64,000 nt of DNA from Solirubrobacter sp963792915. Lineage in GTDB: Bacteria; Actinomycetota; Thermoleophilia; Solirubrobacterales; Solirubrobacteraceae. The translations under genes were made by a program, and so were the position numbers. This document shows positions 8,922 to 16,800 of this stretch, one piece after another. Location: contig CAWBYD010000003.1 in assembly GCA_963792915.1 (NCBI GenBank), forward strand, positions 558,001-622,000, in the 5' to 3' direction. The notes under the pieces were generated by a model. That model did not search any database. It was given only the letters and a program-made list of their open reading frames with translations, and was not told the DNA's origin. Within the stretch, counting starts at the first letter, position 1. Every line of letters begins with the position of its first letter.

Positions 8922-9674
8922 ATGCAAGCAGAGAAGATCGCCGTGGTGGGCGCGACCGGGCGCGTCGGACGCCACGTGGTGGACGTCGTGGCTGAGGCGG
9001 GCCACGAGCCCGTCGCGCTCTCGCGCGCGACGGGTGTGGACGTCGTCACCGGCGCCGGCCTGGACGCCGCGCTGGCGGGCGCATCGGTGATCATCGACGT
9101 CGCCACCGGCCCGTCGCCGGACGAGCAGGAGGCGACCGCGTTCTTCACCGCGGCGGCGCGCAACCTGCAGGACGCCGGCGCGCGCGCCGGGGTCGAGCGG
9201 CTCGTCGTCGTCTCGATCATCGGGATCGACTCGCTCGCCGGCGGCTACAGCGTCGCCAAGCGCAGGCACGAGCAGGCCTCGCTCGCCGGGCCGGTCCCGG
9301 CGCGGGTGCTGCGCGCCGCGCAGTTCCACGAGTTCGTGCCGGTACTGATGCAGTGGGGCCGCCGCGGCGACACGATCGTGGTGCCGGAGATGCGTACCCA
9401 GATCGTGGCCGCGCGCAGCGTCGCCGAGGCGCTCGTCGAGCTCGCGCTGGCGGATTCGGCTCCCGAGCGCTCGGAGGTCGCCGGCCCGCGCGTGGAGCGC
9501 CTCGTCGAGCTCGCGCGGCTCTACGCGGCGCGGACGGGGGAGACCGCGCCGGTTCAGGAGAGCAGCGACGCCTCCGACCCCGACCGCGAGCTCAACGCCT
9601 CGGGCGCCCTGCTCCCCGGCCCGGGCGCGAAGCTCGCGGGGCCGACGTTCGAGCAGTGGTTGACGACTCTTTAG
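8922..9674 (+). CDS. NmrA-like NAD(P)-binding epimerase/reductase (probable ECF41 target)
   Basis: The 250-residue atypical short-chain dehydrogenase has a Rossmann fold starting AVVGATGRVGRHVVD (GxxGxxG at about 10-16). The Tyr of the classical YxxxK motif appears in YSVAKRRHE near residue 107. AGGAG precedes the ATG by about six bases. ECF41 sigma factors are typically linked to carboxymuconolactone decarboxylases, oxidoreductases or epimerases; this gene fits the third class and has a matching promoter. Substrate unknown. Confidence 0.88.
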   Translation: MQAEKIAVVGATGRVGRHVVDVVAEAGHEPVALSRATGVDVVTGAGLDAALAGASVIIDVATGPSPDEQEATAFFTAAARNLQDAGARAGVERLVVVSIIGIDSLAGGYSVAKRRHEQASLAGPVPARVLRAAQFHEFVPVLMQWGRRGDTIVVPEMRTQIVAARSVAEALVELALADSAPERSEVAGPRVERLVELARLYAARTGETAPVQESSDASDPDRELNASGALLPGPGAKLAGPTFEQWLTTL

Positions 9675-9736
9675 CCCATCCTTTAGTGCATTGACCACCT
9701 TTGCGCGCCGAACTGGCGTTCCGGCGCGCGGGTCGC

Positions 9737-11091
9737 ATGACGTCTCCAGAAGCGAACACTCGGGTCGCGGTTCCCGCCGCGCCGTCCACGGTCGCTGCGC
9801 CGGCTGCCGACCTGGCGCCGGCGGGGCTGCCCGCGCTCGCGGAGGGCATGGGCCCGGCGCAGGTGCTCGCCCTCCAGCGGTCGTGCGCAACGCCGCGACG
9901 GCTCGCCGGTCAAGGCGCTTCGAGGGCAACTGGTACTTCGTCTCCACGCAGGGCGGCCATCTCGGCGACGTCGGCTCGGACTACGTGGCCACGCACCTCC
10001 CCGAGCCCGGGGGCCCCAGCTCCACATCGTCCAGGCGGGCGCCGGCGGCTTTGCGATCAACATCGCGCAGCACTACTTCGGCTCCGCGGTCCACCGCGGC
10101 GAGGACCTGCGCTTCTTCGTCAACGCGATCGCCTGGATGAACCGCGTGGCGATCCCGAAGTCCTCGGACGGCTGGAAGAAGGTGCAGTTCGACGGCGGAA
10201 GGATCTGGATCCCGAGCCTCGCGTTCGCGCAGTCCTTGAAGGGCGATGATGGTTGGCGCGATCGCGGTGATGGCGCTGTTCACCGCGGCGGGGGCGGCGG
10301 TCGGCGGGCTGGTCACCGGCGGCGCCGGCGCGGCGTTCGGCGCCGAGGCCGGCCGGCTTCCAGCTCTCGCAGGTCTTCCTCGAGTGGCTGGGGATCGGGT
10401 TCCTGATCGTGTGGCTGGCGCAGGCCATCGCCGAGATCGGCGGCGCGTTCGCGAAGTTCCTCACGTCGGTGTGGAACGCGAAGGGCGACGCGCGCAAGCT
10501 CGACCAGGCGGGCGAGAACTTCGCCGAGGCGATCGGGACGCTGATCGGCAACCTGCTCGAGGCGGCGGCCTTGTGGGCCGCGTCGCTCGGAGCCGGAGCG
10601 GGCATCGCGAAGCTGCGCGAGTCGCCTCGCGCGCTCGCTGGGCGAATCGTTCGAGCGCTGGCTGAGCGAGCGGGCGAGCGGCAAGGCGCCGAAGCCGGAC
10701 CGCGAGCACCGGCACGTCGTGGCGAGCGACGGCCCGGCGACGGCCAACGTGTGAAACCAGCTCGGCGACCACGCGATCGCGATACTCACGCGCGCGTTCG
10801 GGGATCTGCACGCTCGAGCGCGCGTTCGGCAAACTGGCGATCAACGACGTCATGCTCGACCGCATGGCGAGGATCGAGCAGGGGACACTCAAGCCCGAGC
10901 AGGTCGACATCGACTTCCTCCAGCACGAGCCGCTCGAGTACGAACTCATGGTCAAGGGCATCGAGCACGACTACGAGCCACTCCCGGGCGGGCGTCCGGG
11001 GCAGCAATGGGACATCACGATCGCCGTGCTCGGCCGCAAGGACGTCTATCACCCGGACGCCAAGCGGGCGGAGCAGGAGAGCGAGCGGTGA
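9737..11091 (+). pseudogene. frameshifted LysM-like/polymorphic-toxin-like gene remnant
   Basis: Coherent coding jumps between frames at about 9880, 10005, 10245, 10360, 10625 and 10800, and a TGA at 10752-10754 sits where VWNQLGDHAI would continue if it were TGG. Reassembled, the protein has an Ala/Pro-rich start ending LALQRS (as in DUF4157/eCIS-associated proteins), a LysM-like segment (HIVQAGAGGFAINIAQHYFG to IWIPSLAFAQSL, 10017-10240), a hydrophobic glycine-rich stretch (10246-10600) and a C-terminus with FLQHEPLEYELMVKGIEHDY and DVYHPDAK, similar in layout to toxin tips of polymorphic toxins. The last segment (10852-11091) is open and in frame. Confidence 0.65.
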
Positions 11092-11814
11092 CCGGCGTCG
11101 CGAACGTCCTGCGCCGCGCCGCGACGGCCAACGGGCTCGAGCTCGACGCGCTGGCCGGGGAGCTCAGAGGCCAGGACGGCGCTGGGTCGGAGCTCGTCGC
11201 CGCGCTGGCCGACCCCGCGACGGCGACCGACGCTCGCCTTCTGCTCGTGCGCCTCGGAACGCCGCTCACGGCGCTGACGCCGCTGCTCGATGCGCCGGAG
11301 CCCATGGTCCGGGAAAGAAGCCGCGATCGCGCTCGCCGAGCTGGGTGGCGGCGATGTGCCTGGTGTGGCGCGCGAGCTGGCGGAGGGCATCCGCCGGCTC
11401 GCACCGCTCGGTCCCGATCAGGCCGTCGCGCTGCGGCTGGTCGCGCGCGCCGAGCGCCTCGCCCGCGTCGCGCCGCTCCCGCACGATGTCGCCGAGCGCG
11501 TCGCCGCGCTGCTGTACTTCTTCCCGCGACCGGCGCCCGACTACCACTGGCCGCGCACGTGGCTGCGTGCCGCCCGGCTGCTCGGCCCCGACGACTTGCG
11601 CGCGGTCGTGCAATCCGGCGAGCGGATGTACCTCACCGCGCTGGGCGCGCTGACGCTCGCCCGCAGCGGCTTCCGCAACGAGTTCGTGGACAGCTATCTC
11701 GCCAACGACCGCGACTACCACCTGCTCACGCCCGGGGAACGCTGCGAGCTCGAGCCGCTGGTCTCCGGCGAGCTCGCGCGCGAGGAGTTGCGACGGCTAG
11801 CCGGGAGCGCCTGA
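11088..11814 (+). pseudogene. helical-repeat (HEAT-like) protein, possible cognate immunity gene, frameshifted
   Basis: A GTG start overlaps the stop of the preceding toxin-like segment (GTGA). The frame runs to about 11312 and coding continues one base out of register to 11814; removing one G at CCGGGAAAG restores MVRKEAAIALAELGGG, a HEAT-like helix. The reconstructed protein, about 241 residues, is almost entirely alpha-helical with Leu/Ala-rich repeats, and ends in GERCELEPLVSGELAREELRRL. Its position just after a toxin-like C-terminus suggests an immunity role; that is inference. The 3' end overlaps the Lrp gene by 18 bases. Confidence 0.6.
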
Positions 11815-12225
11815 GCGCAGGATGATCGTCGTGTCGGTGTCGAGCGCGCCGAGGTCGTTGCGCAGCGTGCGCAGCAGCGCGTCGAGCTCCGCCGTGTCGC
11901 GGCACGCGACGCGCAGCTGGTAGTCGGGGGCGCCGGACAGATGGAGGACCTCGGTGACGGCGGGGAGCTTCGCGGCGGCGATCGCGAACTCGTCGGAATC
12001 CACGTCGCGGGTCAGCGTCACGCCGACCAGCGCCTCGAGCCGGCGGCCGCCCGCCGCGGGGTCGATCTGCGCGGCGAAGCCGGTGATCACGCCGGCCCGG
12101 CGCAGCCGCCGGACGCGGTCAGCGGCGGCGTTGGCGCTCAGCCCGACCTGGGCGCCGAGGTCGCGCCAGGAGAGCCGCCCGTCCGCGCGCAGGAGCCTGA
12201 GGATCTCGCCGTCGATCGCGTCCAC
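11797..12225 (-). CDS. Lrp/AsnC family regulator (controls adjacent LysE exporter)
   Basis: 142 residues from the GTG giving (M)DAIDGEILRLLRADGRLSWRD, the canonical Lrp start; the frame stays open upstream but is not Lrp-like. The helix-turn-helix covers about residues 5-60 (LGAQVGLSANAAADRVRRL). The RAM ligand-binding domain follows (VGVTLTRDVDSDEF, VTEVLHLSGAPDYQLRVACRD). It diverges from a LysE exporter across 108 bases, the classic LysG/Lrp-LysE arrangement, so an amino acid is the likely inducer. Confidence 0.9.
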   Translation of the reverse strand: MDAIDGEILRLLRADGRLSWRDLGAQVGLSANAAADRVRRLRRAGVITGFAAQIDPAAGGRRLEALVGVTLTRDVDSDEFAIAAAKLPAVTEVLHLSGAPDYQLRVACRDTAELDALLRTLRNDLGALDTDTTIILRSGAPG

Positions 12226-12333
12226 CGCCGCGACTATCGCAAACGCCGCGGATCTCGCGGTCGATCGGCGCCGCGGCCGCGAGAAGCGCGGCGGCGGCCC
12301 GCAGCCGCTTGACCCGTGCGCGACGCTGGGCGC

Positions 12334-12945
12334 ATGCACTCGCTCCTGGTCGGCTTCGGACTCGGCTTCCTTGTCGCGCTCCAGCTGGGGCCGATGTCGC
12401 TCTTCCTGATCCGCTCGACGCTGCGCGGCGGCTGGCGCGTGGGAGCGGCGATCGGCGCGGGGATCGCGGTGATCGACGCGACGTACGCCGCCTGCGGCTC
12501 CGCCGGCGCGGCGCCGCTGCTGACGATCGGGCCGCTGCGGCTCATCCTCGGGCTCCTCGGCGGCGCGGTACTGCTGGTACTCGGCGCGCGGACGCTGTGG
12601 AGCGCGTTCCGGGTGCGCAGCGGCGGCGAGGCCGAGGCCGAGGTCGCGTCGCCGCGGCGCGCCTTCGCGACGTCGCTCGCCGCGACGGCGTCGAATCCGG
12701 CCACGATCGCGTCGTGGGCGGCGATCTTCGCGGCGGCCAGCGCGGCCGGCGCGGCGGCCTCGCCGATCGCGCTGGTCGCCGGCGTCGGGCTCGGCAGCCT
12801 CGCGTGGGTGACCCTGCTCGCCACCGGTACGGCGGCCGCGCGGCGCGCCGCGGGGGAGCGGGCCATGCGGGTGGCCGACAGCGTCGCCGGCGTCGGGCTG
12901 ATCGGCTTCGGCGCCGTGCTCGCGCTGCGCTCAAACGGCGAGTGA
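12334..12945 (+). CDS. LysE family amino-acid exporter
   Basis: The 203-residue membrane protein has six predicted helices. It starts MHSLLVGFGLGFLVALQLGPMSLFLI, matching the LysE/RhtB family where GxxPGP-like residues fall in helix 1 (here QLGPMS). A second conserved element is SNPATIASWAAIFA (family NPK/NPxxxxxW). The start at 12334 is preferred over an ATG six codons upstream because the helix begins at once. The divergent Lrp gene is its probable regulator. Amino-acid specificity cannot be read from the sequence. Confidence 0.9.
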   Translation: MHSLLVGFGLGFLVALQLGPMSLFLIRSTLRGGWRVGAAIGAGIAVIDATYAACGSAGAAPLLTIGPLRLILGLLGGAVLLVLGARTLWSAFRVRSGGEAEAEVASPRRAFATSLAATASNPATIASWAAIFAAASAAGAAASPIALVAGVGLGSLAWVTLLATGTAAARRAAGERAMRVADSVAGVGLIGFGAVLALRSNGE

Positions 12946-13445
12946 GCCGAAGATCGGCCAGCCGATCTCGGTCTCGGTCTCGCTGAGGTACGCCTCGCGC
13001 AGCGGCCCGTCGACGCTCAGCTCGTGCGCGGCGACGTAGGCAGGATGTCGCCACGGTCGACGACGGCGCGGACGGCGATGGCGGGCGTCGGCGGCGCGCT
13101 GCGATGCTCCGCCGCGAGCGGAGAGCCCGGTGGCGAGAGCAGGCGCCGTAACGAGCTGACCGCCTCGCGGGTGCGCGCCAGGTCGCCCTCGAGGCGGTCC
13201 AGGTGCGCTGCGATCAGCTCGTTGCGCGCCGCTGCGTCGGGGGCCGCGACGACGGCCACCGGCATGGCGAGGTCGCGCAGCCGCCGGATGATCTGCGCGA
13301 CCGGAATCTGCGCCTGCGAGTAGTGGCGGTAGCCGGTGTGGGGATTGATGGACTCCGGCTCAAGCAGCCCGACGTCATGGTGGTGGCGCAGCGTCTTCAC
13401 GCTCAGGTGCGTCGCGCGCGAGAACTCGCCGATCGTCAAGGCCAT
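12931..13445 (-). pseudogene. MerR family regulator with frameshift and missing effector core
   Basis: Intact MerR head: LTIGEFSRATHLSVKTLRHH, then the dimerisation helix and VSSLRRLL to about residue 110. The frame then reads into the start of a GyrI-like effector domain (AIAVRAVVDRGDIL) and breaks at about 13045. One base out of register the domain's end appears (YVAAHELSVDGPLREAYL, then TEIGWPIFG) with its own stop at 12931. In family members about 100 residues normally separate these parts. The literal reading stops at 13017. The helix-turn-helix and the operator 26 bases upstream are intact, so DNA binding may persist. Confidence 0.75.
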
Positions 13446-13470
13446 CGCTCCAGCCTGCACCATCCCGTTG

Positions 13471-13508
13471 CCGGAGGGTCAAGACGCTTGACTCTCCGGT
13501 GGCCGGAG
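13471..13508. promoter_or_regulatory. MerR-type operator/promoter with two overlapping palindromes
   Basis: CCGGAGGGTCAAG (13471-13483) and CTTGACTCTCCGG (13487-13499) form a 13-base inverted repeat with one mismatch around ACG. It overlaps a second perfect repeat, CTCCGG-TGG-CCGGAG (13494-13508). TTGACT at 13488-13493 could be the -35 of the SnoaL gene, placing the second palindrome in the spacer, the MerR arrangement. TTGACC on the other strand (13482-13477) faces the MerR gene. Confidence 0.65.
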
Positions 13509-13525
13509 CACCCACGATCCCGTCC

Positions 13526-13858
13526 ATGGAAGTCATCACCGAACACCTCGCCGCCGTCAACGCATTCGACGTCGATCGCATCGTCGCCACGTTCGCCGAC
13601 GACGCGCTCGTCAACGACAACCACCGCGAATTCTGGGGCCGCGACGCCATCAAGCGTTGGGTCCAGGACGAGATGGTCGGCGACCACGTGACGATCGACC
13701 CGGTCGAGACGATCGGCCATCGCGGCACGACGATCGTGCGTGGCCGCTACGACGGCGACTACGACAAGGCCGGGCTTCCGGAGCCGCTGATCATGAGCAA
13801 CTACTTCACGGTCAGCGACGGTCGGATCGACGCGCTGTTCGTGATCCGCAATCGCTAG
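13526..13858 (+). CDS. SnoaL/NTF2-like protein (ketosteroid-isomerase fold)
   Basis: The 110-residue single-domain protein matches the SnoaL length. It begins MEVITEHLAAVNAFDVDRIVATFADDALVND, the usual two-helix start with the FADDA motif, followed by the curved sheet (ETIGHRGTTIVRGRYDGDYD, IMSNYFTVSDGRI). Such folds serve as small isomerases, hydrolases or binding proteins; this one cannot be specified. It diverges from the damaged MerR gene and lies next to the double palindrome, so it is the probable regulated target. Its stop overlaps the convergent LuxR-type gene by four bases. Confidence 0.85.
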   Translation: MEVITEHLAAVNAFDVDRIVATFADDALVNDNHREFWGRDAIKRWVQDEMVGDHVTIDPVETIGHRGTTIVRGRYDGDYDKAGLPEPLIMSNYFTVSDGRIDALFVIRNR

Positions 13859-16686
13859 CCTCGCTCGCGCCCCACCGCCTCGGCGACCTCGGCGCGCGAG
13901 GACACGCCGAGCTTCGCGAACAGCCGCGTCATGTGGCTCTCGACGGTCTTCTCGGAGAGGAACAGGTGCGCCGCGATCTCGCGGTTGGTGTTCCCCTCGG
14001 CGACGAGGTCGGCGATCTCGCGCTCGCGCCCGCTGAGGGCGGCGAGCCCTTCGCCGCCCGGCGCGCGCCGGCGCCGGGCGCCGGCGCGCCGGCCGAGCCG
14101 GCGCAGCTCGCGCGCCGCCTCGTCGCGCAGCCGCACGGCGCCGCAGGCGGCGAGCTCTGACTCGGCCCGCTCGAGCAGCGTCACGTCTCCGCCGATCCGG
14201 CCTGCCAGCACGCGCGCCCGCGCGCCCTGGATCACGGCGCCGACGCTGTCGGCCAGCTCGGCCGCGCGCAGCGCGGGCGCGGCGTCGCCGTCGAGCAGCG
14301 CGCGGGCGCACAGCACGGCGGCCTCGGCATAGGGGAGGCCGAGGCCCGCGGCGGCACGCTCGCCCCGCTCCACCCACGCGACCGCGGCGTCGCGCCGGCC
14401 CAGCTCGAGCTCGGCGCGGGCCAGGATCGCGTACAGCCACGCGCGCCGGCCCGGCTCGACGTTCGCGAATTCCGGCGCGCCGCCGGCGCTCATCGCGGCG
14501 AGGCAGCCCTCGGGCTCGCCCGCCTCGAGCTGCGCCGCGGCGACGTGCACCCGGGTCGCGCGCGAGAGCACGCTCTCGTCGAGCCCGTCGAGCAGCGCCA
14601 GCGCCTCGTCGCCGGCCGCGCGCGCTCGCGGGATCTCGCCGCGCAGCGCCGACACCCAGGCGTCCGCGGTCAGGGCGAAGCACAGCATCTGCCGGTTGCC
14701 CCACAGGCGCGCGCCCTCGACGGCCGCGTCGGCATGCTCGGCGGCCTCGGCGAGCCGCCCGCGGACCTCGAGCGTGTGCGCGAGCCCGATCGTCATCGGG
14801 ATCACGAACTGCCCCTGCCCGGACGCGCGCGAGACCATGATCCCGCGCCGCAGGTGGCGGATCCCGTCGTCGTAGCGCTCGCAGAAGAACTCCGCGAAGC
14901 CGAGGTAGTACGCGGCGTCCACGCGCGCGGCGAGCCCGCCGTCGTCGAGCATGTCGAGCCGGCCCGAGGCTTCCTCCTGCAGCGCCTGCGCCTCGGCGGT
15001 GTCGCCCAGCCCGAGCGCCGCGAAGCAGTCCAGCGCGGCGGCGACCGCGGCGAGCGCGTGCGCGTCCCCCGCCAGCGCGGTCTTGCGCGCGCGCTGCGCC
15101 CACCACGCCGCGGAGGCGAAGTCGCTGTCGTAGAGCGCGTCGGCCGCGAGCTCGACCTCGAGGTCGGCGACGGCCGCGCCCTCCTCGTCGAGCGCGGCGA
15201 GCAGGCGCGCGTGGGCGGCGGCGTGACGCCCGAGCAGGTTCTCGCACATCGCGCAGCCGGCGACGAGCCGTGCGCGCACGGGCGCGAACTCGGGCCCGAC
15301 CAGCGCCAGCGCCTCCCCGAGCGTCTCGAGCGCCCCCTCGAGCTGGCCGGTCGCGGCCAGCGCCTGGGCGAGCCCGATCAGCAGCTCGAGCCGCTGGAAC
15401 GTCGTCTCGGCGTTGACCGGCAGCAGCCGCAGGGCGGCGCCGAACCAGTCCGCGGCGGTGGACGGCGCGCGCGCCGAGGCCGCGCGGCCGGCCTCGACGA
15501 GGACGCTCAGCGCCTCGACGTCGCCGGGCCGCGCGCAGCGCTCGAGGTGATGGGCCCGCGCGCCCGGCGGCGCTCCGCGGCCGGCCAGCGCCGCCGCTGC
15601 GCGGCCGTGGGCGGCGAGCCGCCAGCCCTCGGACGCCGACTCGTAGATCGCGTGGCGGACGAGCGGGTGCCGGAAGCGGTAACGGCGCGGCACGCTGGTC
15701 GGGGACAGCAGCGCGCCGGCCAGCAGCTCGTCGAGGGCCGGCAGCGGCTCGTCGAGGCCGGCGGCCGACGCCGCGAGGTCGAGGTCCACCGGGTCGCCGG
15801 CGACGGCGGCGCCCTGCGCCAGCGCGCGGCCCGCGTCGCTCAGCGCCGCGATCTCCTGCTCGAGCGCGCGGGCGACGGCGCGCGGGACGCCGGGCGCGGG
15901 CGGCTCGACGGCGACACTTGCCGCTCGCCGGCCCGCGAAGTGCTCGCGCGCGAGCTGCTCCAGGAAGAACGGGTTCCCCCCGCCCTCGTCGAAGATCGCG
16001 CCGCGCACGGGGCCGGGGACGCCGTCGCCGAGCAGCGCGTCGGCCTCCGCGCGGGTCAGCGCCGCGAGCGGGCGCTCGGTCACGGTCCCGTCGCGCTCCG
16101 CGGTGCCGAGCGCCCCGGCGAGCAGCGAGCGCACCGGCGCGGGCCGGAACGCCAGCGCCAGCACCAGTGGGCCGCGCGGCGGCCGCCGCAGCAGGTGTGC
16201 GACGAGCTCGAGCGAGGCGTCGTCGGCCCAGTGCAGGTCGTCGAGCGTGACGACCAGCGGCCGCACGGCGGCGAGCGCCTCGAGCAGCGCGCGCACCGCG
16301 CGGTGGGTGCGGAAGCGCTCGTCCTGGAGCCCGGCGGGCGCTCCGCCGAGCCCGGGCAGGACGGCGGCGAGCTCCGCGACCTGCTCGCCCACCAGCCGCT
16401 CCAGCCGCGCCTCGCCGAGCTCCTCGGCGTGCTCGGCCAGCGCGTCGACCCAGACCGCGAACGGCAGCTCGCGCTCGAGCTCGGAAGCGCGACCGGCCAG
16501 CACCAACACGTCGCGCGCCTCGGCGCGCGTGCGCAGCTCGTCCAGCAGCCGCGACTTGCCGATTCCGGGTTCGCCCGAGAACGCGAGCACCGCCGCGCTG
16601 CGCTTGTCAAGCCCGCGCAACGCGTCGTCGAGCGCCGCCAGCTCGTCGCGGCGTCCGAGCAGGCGTGCCGGCGCTTGGATGGTCAT
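13855..16686 (-). CDS. large LuxR-family ATPase regulator (LAL type)
   Basis: This 943-residue regulator starts MTIQAPARLLGRRDELAAL. The AAA16-like ATPase carries Walker A GEPGIGKS (38-45) and Walker B LVVTLDDLHWAD. The middle 500 residues are helical, TPR-like repeats. The C-terminal LuxR helix-turn-helix (LSGREREIADLVAEGNTNREIAAHLFLSEKTVESH) ends at the stop. The much longer open frame upstream (to about 18447) is antisense to recQ and not coding. The LAL family (MalT-like) usually activates catabolic or secondary-metabolite genes. Here it diverges from recQ, with no obvious target nearby. Confidence 0.93.
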   Translation of the reverse strand: MTIQAPARLLGRRDELAALDDALRGLDKRSAAVLAFSGEPGIGKSRLLDELRTRAEARDVLVLAGRASELERELPFAVWVDALAEHAEELGEARLERLVGEQVAELAAVLPGLGGAPAGLQDERFRTHRAVRALLEALAAVRPLVVTLDDLHWADDASLELVAHLLRRPPRGPLVLALAFRPAPVRSLLAGALGTAERDGTVTERPLAALTRAEADALLGDGVPGPVRGAIFDEGGGNPFFLEQLAREHFAGRRAASVAVEPPAPGVPRAVARALEQEIAALSDAGRALAQGAAVAGDPVDLDLAASAAGLDEPLPALDELLAGALLSPTSVPRRYRFRHPLVRHAIYESASEGWRLAAHGRAAAALAGRGAPPGARAHHLERCARPGDVEALSVLVEAGRAASARAPSTAADWFGAALRLLPVNAETTFQRLELLIGLAQALAATGQLEGALETLGEALALVGPEFAPVRARLVAGCAMCENLLGRHAAAHARLLAALDEEGAAVADLEVELAADALYDSDFASAAWWAQRARKTALAGDAHALAAVAAALDCFAALGLGDTAEAQALQEEASGRLDMLDDGGLAARVDAAYYLGFAEFFCERYDDGIRHLRRGIMVSRASGQGQFVIPMTIGLAHTLEVRGRLAEAAEHADAAVEGARLWGNRQMLCFALTADAWVSALRGEIPRARAAGDEALALLDGLDESVLSRATRVHVAAAQLEAGEPEGCLAAMSAGGAPEFANVEPGRRAWLYAILARAELELGRRDAAVAWVERGERAAAGLGLPYAEAAVLCARALLDGDAAPALRAAELADSVGAVIQGARARVLAGRIGGDVTLLERAESELAACGAVRLRDEAARELRRLGRRAGARRRRAPGGEGLAALSGREREIADLVAEGNTNREIAAHLFLSEKTVESHMTRLFAKLGVSSRAEVAEAVGRERG

Positions 16687-16800
16687 CGCGTCCGACTCTA
16701 AGTGATCGGCCCCGCCGGCCGCGCGAGCGGCCCCGGCTTGTGTGCGAATTGGTGCAAAGCGCCACAGTCTTGTGACATTTGATCCCCTAGGGTCTTGGGC

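Noticed and set aside
14545..16701. A 718-residue open frame on the plus strand opposite the LAL regulator
   Set aside because: High GC makes long antisense frames common. Its translation is low-complexity (runs of R, G, E) with no domain, while the minus strand encodes a complete ATPase-LuxR protein.
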